This document shows, one piece after another, positions 9,639 to 21,647 of a DNA stretch of 64,000 nt. Numbering within the stretch: the stretch's first letter is position 1; each line of letters opens with the position of its first letter. The notes beneath the pieces are model-generated. The model saw only the letters and a list, made by a program, of their open reading frames with translations. It did no database searches and was not told where the DNA came from. The DNA is from Arthrinium phaeospermum. Lineage: Eukaryota; Ascomycota; Sordariomycetes; Amphisphaeriales; Apiosporaceae. Both the position numbers and the translations under genes were made by a program. Location: NCBI GenBank assembly GCA_006503535.1, contig QYRS01000010.1:496001-560000 (forward strand). The letters run 5' to 3'.

Positions 9639-12070
9639 ATGGATCGTACCGAGGGAGAGGTTATGACAGGCATCGACCCAGCCTTGGCCGAGGGGTCAGG
9701 GGCCGCTCTACTGGACCTGGACCCAAATATCTCACTCGAGTATCTGGAGAAAGCATCTGCTCTAAGTGGCAAGCCGGCGCCGAACCATGTCCCCAGGGAA
9801 CAGCTTGTCCAAGTCCACAATGCCGAGTTGAAAAAGCTAGGGAAAGACAGCAAGGGGCCACGGCCAGTGAAGAAGATTTCACTGTCTCTGGCCTACCCAC
9901 CCTCCACAAAGCCTGTTCTCGATCTGGAAAAGGTAGCTATTCGTTCAAATTACGATGGGCGAGTAAGAGATACTAACAATAAGTCGAGCTCTACCTGAAA
10001 GATCTGCTGGTGGAGACGCACCATGAGGATAAGGTTTTAGTGCTGATGACGATCACGGAACACTACCCAGGGGCCGGCATCGTGGCAATCGTGGAGGACG
10101 AGACAGGGTATGCAGACAAGCTGGCAATATACAATCAAAACGAAGCCTCGATTCTGTCGGCCCTACCGGAAGGCTCGATCGTGGCCATCAAGGAGCCCTA
10201 TTACCAGTTCAACGGCGATGGTGATTTCATGATCTGCGTCGACCATCCATCTGACATCGTATTGCTGGACGATGGGCATCCGTTGGTACCAAAGTACTTT
10301 TGCAAAGCGAACGAAGGACATGAGGAAGAGACGCCAGCTGTATGGGTGAAGAAAGGGGACGAGTCTTTCATCGGTAGAAGCTTTCCGAATGCAGTGAGAT
10401 GGTAAGTTGCATTAACTACGATGGCGGGTAGCCGGCCAGCTTGAGACGCTTACAGTCCTGGCAGCTACTCCCGAGCATTGGATCTGATGGTCAAGGGCGA
10501 TGAGGCAGCCATGGCCAACGTGTTGGGTAAGAGGGCTCGCCTTCATCTCTCGCTGAAATGCTATGATGACGCCATCGCCGACGCCCTGGCGTCGAGAAAC
10601 GGCACTACGAACGATTGGAAAGCATATCTGGTGGCGGCAAAGGGTTGCTACCAGCTCCAAAGATACGAGGATAGCCTGAAGCATCTCGAGTCGGCCCTTG
10701 AGAAGAGCCCCGCTGAGGTGGTCCTCCAGAAAGAGCGTGACCGGTGCCGTGCCCGCGTCCGAGAGTCGAAAGAAGGGGGATTCGACTTCTGCGCCCTGTC
10801 CGCCGCCGTCAACCGCCGCAACATCCACCTCGATGCCGCAAGCTTCGTGCGCAAGACCGAGGTCCGCGACTCGGCCATCCACGGCCGCGGCCTGTTTGCG
10901 ACGTGCGATATCGCCGTGGGCGAGCTGATCTTCTGCGAGAAGGCCGTGTGCCTCCCCAACGAGTACAACGTCAAGCATAACGGCGCGGCCCTGTACGTCA
11001 AGCTCGTCGAGGCCTGCACCACGAACCCCTCGCTGCACCAGGAGATTCTGCAGTTACACAGCGGGTCCTACAACCCGAGAAACAGCAGCAGCAGCAACAG
11101 TGGACGGTCGCTCGACATGGTCGACGGCGCCCCCGTCGTCGACGTCTTCCTGCTCGAGGCGATCCGCCGCGCCAACTGCTTCATGGGCCCGCACAACTCG
11201 TCCGCCGCGGCGAGCCCGGCGTGGTCCCTGGAGCGCGACGGCATGGCCCGGGGCATGTGGCCGCGGGCCGCGCGCGCCAACCACGCCTGCTGGCCCAACA
11301 GCGCGCGCTCCTTCCTGGGCGACCTCCTGCTCTCGGTCGCGACCGAGCCCCTCCGCGCCGGGCAAGAAATCACCCACGTCTACCTGCCGCCCCGCGCCCT
11401 GCCCGAGTCCCGCGCCCGGCAGTTCGTGGCGTCGTGGGGCTTCGCGTGCGGGTGCCGGCTCTGCGCCGCCGAGGCCGAGTCGAGCGCCCAGCAGCAAGCG
11501 AGGCGGCGCGACGTGCTCCAGGAGATCGCGGGCGTGATCCGGAAGCAGGAGGACAAGGAGAGGGACAACATGAGGAAAAGGGGCAATAACACCAATACCA
11601 AACATACGCCCGTACCGCCGCCCTCGCACTCCGTCCTGAGGACCGTGGAGAAGCTGACGAAGAAACTCGAGGACCTGCACGAGGAGCAAGTCTACGGGAC
11701 CCTGCCGCGCCTCGCCCTCGTCTGGCCGACCATGTGGCTGCTGACGGCGCACCGCGCGACGCGGAACCACGCGAAGACGCTCAAGTGGGCCGCGCAGGTG
11801 CTGAGGAATTTCGGGTTCCTGCAGCCGGCGGGGACGGGCGAGCAGGACTGGGGCGTCTTCGACCGGGAGCCCGTCGGCATCGCCACGTTCGAGGCGGCCA
11901 AGGCGCTCCGGCACGCCCGCGACGCGAACTTGGCCCTTGGCCGCGCCGAGGCGACGGGGCAGTGCGACGACGCGGCCAAGTTGGCTTGGCGGATCCTCGT
12001 TGGGTTTGAGCCTGAGGAGGAGATGCAGACGTCGGACTGGATCGGGGATGAGTACAAGGGGTCATCATGA
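9639..12070 (+). CDS. TPR-SET domain protein, putative lysine methyltransferase
   Basis: Exons 9639-9932, 9989-10401 and 10456-12070 give 773 aa. The first intron has branch site ACTAAC and uses the second AG (TCGAG). After an N-terminal region of about 235 residues come TPR-like helices (KRARLHLSLKCYDDAIADAL; KGCYQLQRYEDSLKHLESAL). A split SET domain follows: RDSAIHGRGLFATCDI and ELIFCEKAVCLPNE at its start, RANHACWPNSARSF as the NHxC motif, GQEITHVYLP, and post-SET cysteines CGCRLC. This matches fungal SMYD/Set5-like proteins that methylate histone or non-histone lysines. The C-terminal half is helical. The third exon is very GC-rich, which creates long antisense open frames. A 71-bp tandem duplication sits just past the stop. 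Confidence 0.85.
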
Positions 12071-12083
12071 TATGCCATGGAGT

Positions 12084-12229
12084 TGTAGTCTACCCCCTCT
12101 GTTGGCTTAGGGACGATATTACATGCGTTTGAAAATGTTAATACGAGCATTTTATGTAGTCTACCCCCTCTGTTGGCTTAGGGACGATATTACATGCGTT
12201 TGAAAATGTTAATACGAGCATTTTATGTA
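12084..12229. repeat. Perfect 71-bp tandem direct duplication
   Basis: Two identical 71-bp copies (12084-12154 and 12155-12225) plus a few bases of a third, starting 13 bp after the SET gene stop codon. No mismatch between copies is visible. They lie in the predicted 3' untranslated region. Confidence 0.95.
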
Positions 12230-12619
12230 TATATATCGCAGATCATGGAGCTGTATTCAACGCAAAACATCAGTCTAGTGACAGAAACAACCGCACTCAT
12301 TTAGAGGTTAGGTTCATCTAGCCAGAAAGTATATACACGACCCCATCGATTGTATCATGTTGTCGTCATTTTCAATCATAACTGTCTGCTTACGCCGGTG
12401 TCCCAAATCAACCATACTCCGGCTCGATAAGAAGAAATGCTCTCGGATAACAGGAAAAAGACCGTGAGCATTCACAGTCGCCAAGGGATACGAGCCAATA
12501 GCCACGCAGAAGGGCTATGTCATGATATGCATGCTCTCGGCCGGCCACATGCGTCGTATGCTCCCTGCTTTTGGCCCCATAGTGTTCAAGGGTCGTACGT
12601 AGGACCTAAATGACTTCGT
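12230..12619. other. Convergent 3' region
   Basis: Lies between the ends of the SET gene and the leftward coiled-coil gene. A short A/T tract (TATATATAT, about 12226) could serve polyadenylation. No gene seen. Confidence 0.5.
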
Positions 12620-14031
12620 TTATTTGCCTTCTTGACCGAGGCCTTGACTAGCAGCGCTCTCGCCAACGCGGAGTTCCTCTTCCGGAACGCCAACACCAAC
12701 GCTGCCGGCGACACTCAGGCTGCTGAAAGCCCTCTCCATACCAGTGCCTCCGGCAGGTCTACGCCCGCCGGCGATGCCCGTACCGCCGCCGCCCACGCCG
12801 GTTGCCCCACTGATACCAACACCGCTCGTGGTTGTGCTCACACTCTCGCTCCTGGTTCGTCCACCAGCCGAAGCATCGCTCTCGCGTCGTTCTCGGACCA
12901 CCTTCTCTAGATCTTTGATCCGGCGCTTGAGGTTTTCGTTCTCACGCTTGGCCGCCTCAAGCTCTTGACGATAATGCGCGGTCTCTTCGTAGCGCAGCGT
13001 GGCAGGCATCAATCCCGGAGAGAGCTCGGATCCCGGTGTGGCGGCCACGCTGCCATGGGTCGAGATCTGCCGGCGCGGGAAATAACCGCCGCTGGTGCTG
13101 GTGAAGGAGCCGATGTGCTCGGGATCATGCCGCGAAAACGGGTTTGGGGAGTGGTTACGGGATGTACTGCGGTGTGAAGTCGTGCTATTCTGGCGGGACA
13201 TGGACATGGCAGAGCTGCGGGGGTTGCGGGCTGCCTCGAGAGCTGAAGCGCCGCCTCCCGAGTGCACCGCGGATAGTGGGCCCGTAGCCGAGCCCGCCGC
13301 GGCGGCATGGCTGAGACTGCGCGTGCTCGTGCTAGAGCTCGTTCGCTGATGCCGTCTATCGGAGCTGGTGGTTGGGAGAGGGAAGCCAGGCCCCGACATC
13401 AGGTGGGTGTCGACAAAGGAGGTCTGGGGCTGGTCTACCGATGCAGAGGCCGAGGTCGACGAGGTATTGGAGACAACCGAGGAGTTCTGCTGTGCACGCA
13501 GGATGGTGAGGTCTCGAGTGAGCCGGTTGACCTAAAGCACGGGTTGTGTCAGTCAGTCGGCCCATCCGTTCGCGGCAGCATGGTTGCAGGTGCATGGCAC
13601 TGTCGCAAGTAAACATACCAATAACTCCTGCTCCTGTTCTAACTGCTGGTGAAGTTCAGCAGCGGTCAAGGGACGCGGGTGACGGATCGGGCCAGGGCCC
13701 GCCTCCGCAGGGTCTTGTCGCGTCGCCGCTGCTGGGGGCGGTGGCATGGCCATTGGGAGAGCTGGGGGTTGGATGATGAAGCAGGAAGCGGTGGAGAAGG
13801 CAGAGATGTAGAGGCTGTTCTCTGGTGGTAGGTCTGCTGGTTGGAGGGCAGGATGTTGAGCTCTGGCGATGCTGCCTCTGAAGCGCCCGTGTGTTGCTGT
13901 GGGTGTGATGCAGATGCAGATGCAGATGCAGATGCAGATGCGCCGGGTTGGTGGTGTTGTGGCAGTTGCGTTGCTGAAGTGCGACGTGGGGTGGCATAGG
14001 GGGACGCCGGGATGGAGTTGATGTCGGGCAT
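12620..14031 (-). CDS. Conserved fungal coiled-coil protein, apparent frameshift
   Basis: Exons 14031-13619 and 13531-12620; the intron has GTATGT donor and TTTAG acceptor. The start MPDINSIPASPYATPRRTS and the segment RHPRPLTAAELHQQLEQEQE continuing into VNRLTRDLTILRAQQNSS look like one conserved fungal protein, but they lie in different frames. The frame must change between about 13830 and 13754, where there is no GT donor for an intron; a five-base C run on the coding strand (13764-13768) is the likely site. The C-terminal half is Ser-rich and ends with a leucine-zipper-like coiled coil (YRQELEAAKRENENLKRRIK). Translation from the ATG at 13753 would give a shorter intact protein. Function unknown. 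Confidence 0.65.
13908..13941. repeat. GATGCA hexanucleotide microsatellite
   Basis: About 5.5 perfect copies of GATGCA, coding for a Ser-Ala run (SASASASASAS) in the coiled-coil protein. Likely length-polymorphic. Confidence 0.9.
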
Positions 14032-15181
14032 GATTAGAGGAATGCAGGAGGTGTTTGTGGATGCTTGATTGTGTTTGCGGACGACAGACAGCCCTGGGCG
14101 AGCTAGACAACCAAGCCCGATGGTTCTATGGTTCAATGGTTCGACCTGCTCGATCTAACCTCGTTGACATTTGATGAGGCTGGGAGTTTGGGGCTATCCT
14201 ATCACAGTCATGGACGATTGGGGTTTGGGCAAAGTAATGCTTGTCCAAGCATGCAACGAGTCACTTTGGACCGACTGGCGTGGAATGACAGTAACGGAAT
14301 CATGGAATATCGACTTGGGACCAAATGAAGCCTCACGCTCTCCCTTGAGGCTGTATCGCTCGTACGACAACAAACAACTTTATGCTATGCCGTATGTACT
14401 GTGCCGTCGTTGTTGATACACCCCTCGTTTCGTTCCGCGCTGTTTGCTGGCTGGTCCCTGGAGGAATGGGACGCGTTTAGTGGTCGCATAGCACTTCCCC
14501 ACTGCAGAATGCGCTGGGAAAGGAAGAGCGATGCGGGGTTGGGAATGAGCTTTACCAGCCTCAATTAAAGCACATCAGCACATTGGTGGCTTAGTCTGTT
14601 GTGGCTTATGCTCGGGCTGAAAGCTCCGGGCTCCAGTACCTGCATCCCGATAACAGATGCTGGCGGGTATGACGTATGGGGCCGAAGTCCCTCCTGCAGC
14701 TTCAAAGTATGGAGCCCATGACTTCATTAAGTCTCGATCTGATGTCAAGCATCGATCTCGAGGGGCAGATTCTATGGGAAAAGAGCTGCAGCGTGTTGCA
14801 TGTCAACGAAACAAGCGCGTTACGACCGCCTTGATTCGCTTGCCTTACTGAGCGCGAGAACCAGGCAGGAAAGAAAAGGAGGGGCACGGAAGGAAGGAAA
14901 GAAGTGCTGTACATAATCCGGTTGCATGTATTGAAATACACGTATTTAACCCAAGGTCCTAAAGCATCGAGCTCTCTCTAGTTCTCGTCATTTTCCATAC
15001 CAAACAATTCTTCACCTACCTCTCTCATCAAACCACTACACTACACCCCTACCAACCAATTGTAAGTCATGTCTCTTGACTTGTCCGGCTTCGGTCTTGT
15101 CTCGTCGCGTATTGCCTGTTCGTCCAGCTAACCATCGAACAATACAGCCCACCAAAGACAAAACACCCACACCACATCACA
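14032..15181. other. Divergent promoter region with a 5'-UTR intron
   Basis: Separates the leftward coiled-coil gene from the rightward small-protein gene. The last 200 bases are CA-rich leader sequence. An intron in the leader is likely at 15062-15147: TGTAAGTC donor, GCTAACC branch site, AATACAG acceptor. No other gene seen. Confidence 0.55.
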
Positions 15182-15482
15182 ATGTCTGCTCAACAAGGCC
15201 GCCAGTCCCCTCCCCCTGAGACCCAGTCCGGTCGCCAGCAGCAGGATGCTCCCGGCTCCGGCAAGGGTACCGACCAGGTCGACGCTGGTGCCAAGAAGAA
15301 CGAGATGAACGATCAGCTTTCCGTATGTCGCCGCCTCCCCCTTCTACACATGCTCTGAACTGGTTACAAGTGCTAACATTTTTCTCCTGTAGGGTCTCTC
15401 TTCCAACCCCAAGGGTGCTCTCGATGACGCTGTTGAGGCCAAGTTCAGCAAGACGACTGAGCCCAGTACCAAGTCATCCTAA
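15182..15482 (+). CDS. Small hydrophilic conserved fungal protein
   Basis: Exons 15182-15322 and 15393-15482 give 76 aa. The intron has donor GTATGT, branch GCTAAC and acceptor TGTAG. The protein begins MSAQQGRQSPPPETQ, is rich in Q, G, P and K, has no membrane segment or cysteine, and ends with GLSSNPKGALDDAVEAKFSK. That tail resembles small abundant proteins found widely in filamentous fungi, some of them stress- or growth-regulated; I cannot name a function. C-ending codons, a CA-rich leader and a leader intron suggest strong expression. Confidence 0.75.
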
Positions 15483-16025
15483 ATAGGATATTAATCAACA
15501 AACCAAAGAAGAATGTACGAGAGGGAGGGTACTAGCCATGCGTGACAGAACACATGGCACATCGCAACGATCACGATGTTTATGACGACGCAGGCAAATT
15601 AAACCTGTTACTAGATTCCCATGATCAAGAATAGAAGCTTATGACTTCCTCAAAATTGCACTTCTCGAACATGTGATCTTTTTCCTTGACACTTGACATT
15701 ATGCAGACTGGTCTGGACTCTTGACTTCCAAACGCAATGTAATTTCAGTTGAACATATCTATGTAGCATTTAGATGATATTGTGGGGTATTTGTAGAGGT
15801 AATATAACAGCAGTGCAATAAGTCAGCTTCGAAGGAGAAGCAAGGTTTGTGAAGTCACTACAGAACGAAGCCAATACGACATGTTCTACTACTTGGAAAA
15901 TGGTCACAGTCGAGAACTTGAAATCAGATGGTATAAAAAGTCGTAATTTCATTGCAGAACGTTGTGGGAATCAAGACAACTAAACTAATGTAGGCACGCA
16001 GGAACCACTACTACCTATTGCTCGC
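15483..16025. other. Convergent 3' region
   Basis: A/T-rich downstream sequence between two convergent genes. No open frame of interest; it presumably holds both 3' untranslated regions. Confidence 0.5.
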
Positions 16026-16972
16026 TTATGCCTTCTCAGAACCAGGCTCCTTGGTGGGAATGGGGCCAGTGGGGTCCAGAGGCGTCGACTCCGCGGTGCC
16101 AGCCTTGGGGCCAGGCTGAGCAACACCGGTAGAGTCGGTGGCGCCCGTGGTACCTGCGGCACCGGCGGCGGCAGTCTGCTGCTCCTTGCCAAAGACACGC
16201 TCCAGGCCAGAGGCCTTGTAGGCGCTGCCTCCGTGGTTCTCCTTCTTGAGGTCCGCCAGGCGGCGGGCCTCAGCGTGGATGTCCTGGACTTGACGCGAGC
16301 CAATGGTATAGAAGTCGACCAGCTTCTTGCCGGTCGGGGTGTTCGCCGCCTTCTCGAAGTACGAGCCGAGTCCGAAGATCAGGCTGCTAGCGCGCTGGGT
16401 GATGTTGTAGGACTGGTCGGTGGCCTTGGCCTTCTCGGTGGCGTGGTACTTGTTGTCGAGGTTCTGGAGCGTCGTCATGAAGCGGTTGGTGACTCCGTGC
16501 TGCTGGTCGAGCTCGATACCGCGCTGGAGGGCGGCATCGCCGACCACGTAGCCGTGGGCGAGGTACTCGGCCAGGATACGGCTGCGGGGCTTCTCTTCTT
16601 GGGTGATCTCGTCGCTGTCGCGATCGGCATTTGTGGTGTAGGCAGTGTCGTCGTTCTTAGCGCCCTCAGCAATGACCTCAATTTGCGAGCCACCGAGCTG
16701 GGTGTTGTTCAGGAGCTGGGCCGTCTTAGCAGCAGTCTCCTTCTCGAAGATGACGGTGGCATCCTGAGTACCGTTGGCATCGGTGGTGACCTTCAGGTCG
16801 GTGATCTTGCCACTATGGGAGCGCGAGTTAGCATTTGAAATTCGGCGACGGGAGAAAACCCGGCGTAGAAGTTGGCAGCATGAACTTACCAGAAAGCGAA
16901 GAAGTCCTTAATCTCCTTCTCCGAGGTGCTCGAAGAGATGTTGCGGACGTTGACAGTGGTGTTGGGCGCCAT
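16026..16972 (-). CDS. vip1: RRM-domain RNA-binding protein, Vip1-like
   Basis: Exons 16972-16890 and 16812-16026 give 289 aa; the intron has GTAAGT donor and CCATAG acceptor. The N-terminal RRM has RNP2-like VNVRNI, then KEIKDFFAFCGKITDLKV and RNP1-like ATVIFEKETAAKTAQLL. After an acidic linker comes the family-specific C-terminal half: KPRSRILAEYLAHGYVV, IELDQQHGVTNRF, YHATEKAKATDQSYNI, and HAEARRLADLKKE near the end. This arrangement matches fission yeast Vip1, a cytoplasmic RNA-binding protein of poorly known role. The last 60 residues are low-complexity (A, G, T, P). Confidence 0.85.
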
Positions 16973-18005
16973 CTTGGGAATGTGGTAGTGCTGTATAGTT
17001 GGGGAGTGTTTGTGTATGTTTGGTTGGTGGATTGATTGAAGAGCGGTAACAGGTGAGTTGGGAGAAAGAGGATTGGTATGGTATGTGGAGAGGAGTCGAG
17101 AATGATGGAAGGGGGGTATCTGTTGTTTTTGTTTTATTCCAGTCAAAGGCCAGCTAGCTACCTAAGCTACCTCTCTACTTATTTATGTATCCGGTATTAT
17201 TGAATGCAGCACGGTGGAAAAGCACTCGTTCTTTCCCTTGTCCCTCTTTCGTCCCTCTTACCCCCTAATTTGCATGGACTGTAGCCCATGCCTGCCCATA
17301 ACCTTGCTTTGGAGTGCTGCGACGGGCTGTGATGCTTGGCATGGGCATGTCGCAAAGAGGGGCAAACTTTTGGGAGACAACCACGTCATTTCCCGCAGCT
17401 CCAAATGTCTCTCTGTGGCTGCCTCTTTCAAGAGTGGATTCATCTCCCCTTCGCTGCTTGCGTAGTGCCCGCTCTAAGCTCCCTCCAAGCTCCCTCCCAA
17501 ATCTGCCCCGCTACCATTCGCAAACTGCGTGGCTGTGCCAGTCAGCCTTTGCCGACACCAAAGTTCCATCTCGATCATGTCAATCAATCAATCAATCCTA
17601 TGTAGTAATGCCAGTCTATGTATCTTCTCCCCTTTTTTGTCTTACATATCTCTGGTAACTACGTACATGTATGTAAGAACAACGAGGCAGGTAGTAGTAG
17701 GTTCGGAGCCGGACTACTGGCCGGCCCGCCACCCGCCTGACAAGTTGAACCTTTCCAGCGCCACCTTTCAGACGCGTTTCCCCTGTGCCACTCCACGCGG
17801 CCATCTACATCTACACGTACTTCCAACATTTGCATGTGATTTCTAGAATCATTACAGCTTGCGAATCCGGCTCATACTTAGAATTGGCTAATGCGACTGG
17901 TTAATAAAGTAATAACAGCATTAATTATATTATGAACGAACTAAATACTCAGGTAATCACTAGGGACTAAGTCTGTATCGCTTGAGGTGATTCGGCTCAG
18001 CTAGC
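16973..18005. other. Promoter of vip1 and 3' flank of the transporter
   Basis: Holds the vip1 promoter next to 16973 and the 3' region of the leftward transporter gene. A short (AATC)4 run lies near 17580. No gene recognised. Confidence 0.5.
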
Positions 18006-20041
18006 TCACGCCATAACCGACCCAGCATGGCTGCCCATCGTGGTACTGCCGCCCTGACGGCAGCTTTGGCAGCTGTAGCAAGGCGTCGCCATCTCCTTCT
18101 CCCTCTTCACCATCGCCGCCTCCCTCCTTTTCGTCTTGTGCCACTCAATTGCTGCTGGCAGCTGCGTCGCGGCTATCAGTGCTATGCAGATAATCGCGCC
18201 CGTCCCCGCCAGCCCAACCCCGGTCAAGAGCGCCGCTCTATACCCACTTAGCACTCGATCCTTGGTCACGGCACCCCTCGTCACCTGGGCCTCGACCGTG
18301 CCGCCGATTCCTATCCCGATGGACATGCTGTAGTTGATCACCGTCGCGACCAAGCTGGCCGCGATCCCCTGGTGCTGTTTGCTTACCGAGTTCGACAGAA
18401 GCAGAGTCGCGGCCGGGAAACTCATGTCCATGCCCCACGATATTACCAGCATGCCCACGAAGGTTTGGCCCCAGTAAGTCTGGTCCTCGGGGGCGGTGGC
18501 TATGAGTGCGGTAGCTGCCGTAAACGCCAGCATCGAAATGAGCATCGCCACCGGCGGTCCCAGCTTGTGGAGGACCATTCCGGTCGTCAGGGATGCGAAC
18601 ACTCCCATGGCGACTATCGGGCTCATCCATGCCGTGGTGAGGAGCGGGGACAGCCTTCTGATGACTTGGAGATACTGCCAGGTATAGAAAGACCATATGC
18701 CGAAACAAGCCCACCCGCAGGCCACGGCGCCCAGGATCAGCGACACCTGGGGCGAGAGGGCGTTGAGCGGGACGATTGGGTTTTTCGCATAATGGCACTC
18801 GATCATGATGAATATGCACATGAGGATGCCGCCCACGATCAGCGCCTCCCATATACAAGGTTCGTTCCAGCCCGATATGTGGCCCTGGTTGAAGGCGAAG
18901 TTGATGAGGACCAGGGCCGAAACACCGGCAGTCGCACCGGGGATGTCGAGCTCGACGAGCCAAGCCCGAAACGTCTGCGGCTTAACCGTCTCAGTGGCAG
19001 CCGAGGGAATCGCGTAGTAGCCAATGATAGCGACAATGCATAGAGTAAAGGAGAATGCCCAGTATGCCACAGGCCACCACAGCAGAGCAAAGGCACTACC
19101 CCCGGCCGCTCCAATGATGGACCCGCAGGGAGCCATGGCAGCAAATGCAGCAAATACCAATGACTTCTTCCGGCCCGGGGCATAAGCTGCTCCGAGCAGT
19201 GCGATGGCATTCGGGAGACACATGGCGGCACCCATCCCTTGCAGGACGCGGCAGACGGTGAAAAGTTCGGGCCCAGAGTAGTAGGCGGCGCCAGCAAGGG
19301 ATGACCACAGCGCCGACCATAGGAACCCCGAGAGGAAAACGCGCTTGTACCCGTATACGTCACCAAGCCTTCCCGCGACCAGGATAAAGGTTCCTATGGT
19401 CAAGGTGTAGCCGGCTATGAGCCAGCTCAACTCGGACGGGTTGGTGATGCCCCAGGTCGATCCGATCACATGGATGATGGCAAGGGTTTGGCCAAGGCCA
19501 GCCTCTGCAAAACAAGTCTCGTCAGTCTCGCTTTCTCTGGGGCTTCATTTGACGGTCGATACTTACGAGTACATAGCTGAGCCATGCACACGGTGGTCAC
19601 GAAGAAGAATTCGTGTAGGCGGGACATGCTTCCATCGGCGGACTCGTCCGACACCGTGGACCATCTCAGTTGGTCGACGGCAACCGGCCTCTTCAACTCG
19701 AGCGGCTCTATAGAAGCCTCCCGGGGAATATGCCATATCCTGTTCGTCGGGGATGTCCGATATGTACTCCGAGAAGGGTCCCGATAGGTACTTCGAGACG
19801 GGTCCCGATAGGTGCTTGCAGATCTGTAGTACGGATGGTCATGATCCTTGTCGGGCACAGCTGGTGCGACAGGTAACCCGATCGGTATCGTGTCGATGTC
19901 CGGGTTCGACTCGTCCTCGGGATAGATGCTCAAGCTGCGGATGTGCCTTCTATCCCTGGTGGCGTCAAAGGGGACATATACCTCGCTCTGCCGGTTGTCG
20001 GTGGTGCTGGCGCTCCAGTACGATTCGCGTAGATGGGACAT
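18006..20041 (-). CDS. Major facilitator superfamily transporter, DHA2-like
   Basis: Exons 20041-19567 and 19504-18006 give 657 aa. The intron has donor GTAAGT and acceptor TTGCAG and restores the frame at LCTQAGLGQT. About 150 hydrophilic N-terminal residues, including two copies of STYRDPSR, precede a membrane core that looks like 12-14 helices. Family signatures are SELSWLIAGYTLTIGTFILV, AGRLGDVYGYKRVF (motif A) and CRVLQGMGAAMCLPNAIALL (motif C-like). This resembles fungal Atr1-type drug/proton antiporters of the plasma membrane; the substrate is unknown. An earlier in-frame ATG at 20125 would add 28 residues; 20041 is preferred because the sequence after it (MSHLRESYW) looks like an ordinary cytosolic start. 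Confidence 0.85.
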
Positions 20042-21647
20042 ACTTGTAGCGTGGTGCCGCAAGACACAATGGTTGGAACGAGTGTGTGAGTGACGAGCAA
20101 AGTCTGCAGGGCTCACCCACCCCATCTACGTGAGGACATATGCCATTTGATATATATGCCACACGACAACAGACGGGCTCAAAATCCTTGAGCAATATTG
20201 GCGGCAAGTTATCCCATCGCGGACCTCCCTTGATGATCCGGCACCCAAATATGCGCCATTTGTGAAAGGAATCGGATCGGCTCCTCCCTGAATGTTAGCG
20301 AGACGGGCGAAGGCCGTACACAGCATCCGTCCCATCCATCGCAACCTTCTCATTATCATAGTCATTCGATGTTTACGGCAGATTGTCAAATATTGGTGAA
20401 AGCTGGGTCTCCCAAGGTTTGCTAGGATTCTCCCGTCTCCCAAGGGTGAACTCGGAGTTCCTTCCAGTCCTCTATTACCCATCCAGTTCCATCTCAAGTC
20501 ACGCCGTTTTAGTCTTCATCCGCCATTTAATCAGCGTGGTGGTTTCCCGTTCCCTTACATTGTGCATATGGCCCACATTACAGGCGTGGCCATGGCAGCA
20601 AGCGAGACAAGTGTCGTATTCAGGAGCGGGATGCTGCTGGGAAAGGTTATTTTCTTTCCGGACAAGCTTTTTGGGCCTCCTCCGCGGCGGAGAGCACGTC
20701 CCATCCCGACATTCAATCGGGTTCTGCTTTCGTACAGGAAGCAGGAAGCGAATTGTTTATACGAGATCCGTACTCAAATCACCAAAAGACTGTTTTCCTT
20801 TCGATGTGAGGTCGCATCATGCTTGGATCTAAGCATCACACGCAAGTGCATTGGCGATCATGTTCTTCGTCCGGGCTGCTGACTCGACCCCTTTGGGCAC
20901 TTCCTCGCAATCTTGACCACTGCAAAGACTCGCCGACGGTTTAGGATGACTTTTTATCTCTCCATTTCTCATATTCAGAGATATATCTAGCTCTACGCTG
21001 CTGTCTGTGCTATACTAACTGCATTAACTCAAATATCAGCCCTGGGTAATAGTGGGAAGCGGTCTCGCTTTGGCAGGATTGCATAAACTCAAATCCTCTA
21101 CCACGGCTCTGCCTGTTTAGATTAGGAGGACAACCTGATTCCTGGCATCGCGACCCGTTCCTGCAGCTGCCGCCCGCTATCCAAGAAAGCTTAACTTAAG
21201 CTTTTATGGCGCATCGCCTGCTCATCCAATATCGCCATGCACGCATTCAAAGGTGATTGCAAATACGACTACATCCTTCCCAAGCCTGCGAGCGCTAAGC
21301 ATGGTGGCGTTGATGAATCCTCAGTGGGCTCCTGTGTGGCCATGTTCAAGTGAACTCAATTGAACGCCACCCACCATGGCTGTCCACCCCCTTTTCCTCG
21401 GCGGACATTGAGCTTTGGGAAAAGGTTCAGGTAGCTTTACTGGACGTCATTAGCTATCCCTTTCTCACTTACAGCTCAAAACTCTTTGAGATGTCTCCTC
21501 GTAGGGTGGTGCCCATACTGGTTTGAATAGATCAATTAAGCAATACGAAGTATGGAAGTCTAAGCCAATATTTGCCCTTTACAACTCGTCCTCTTGATAG
21601 TCTGGGAATAAGGCGTGTCACAGCAGCCGCCATCCGCCTGACAACCG
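20042..21647. other. Intergenic, about 1.6 kb, no gene recognised
   Basis: Contains the transporter promoter and the 3' flank of the orphan membrane protein. Overlapping plus-strand open frames near 20383-20882 have no recognisable domains. Confidence 0.45.

Noticed and set aside
11054..11914. 286-codon minus-strand open frame
   Set aside because: Antisense to the very GC-rich SET-domain exon, which suppresses stop codons on the other strand.
3558..20041. Full ustiloxin/dikaritin-type peptide cluster including the transporter
   Set aside because: No UstYa-type HxxHC protein or peptidase was seen, and unrelated genes (SET, coiled-coil, vip1) separate the P450 from the transporter.
20383..20882. 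Overlapping plus-strand open frames
   Set aside because: No family resemblance, and two frames compete for the same DNA.
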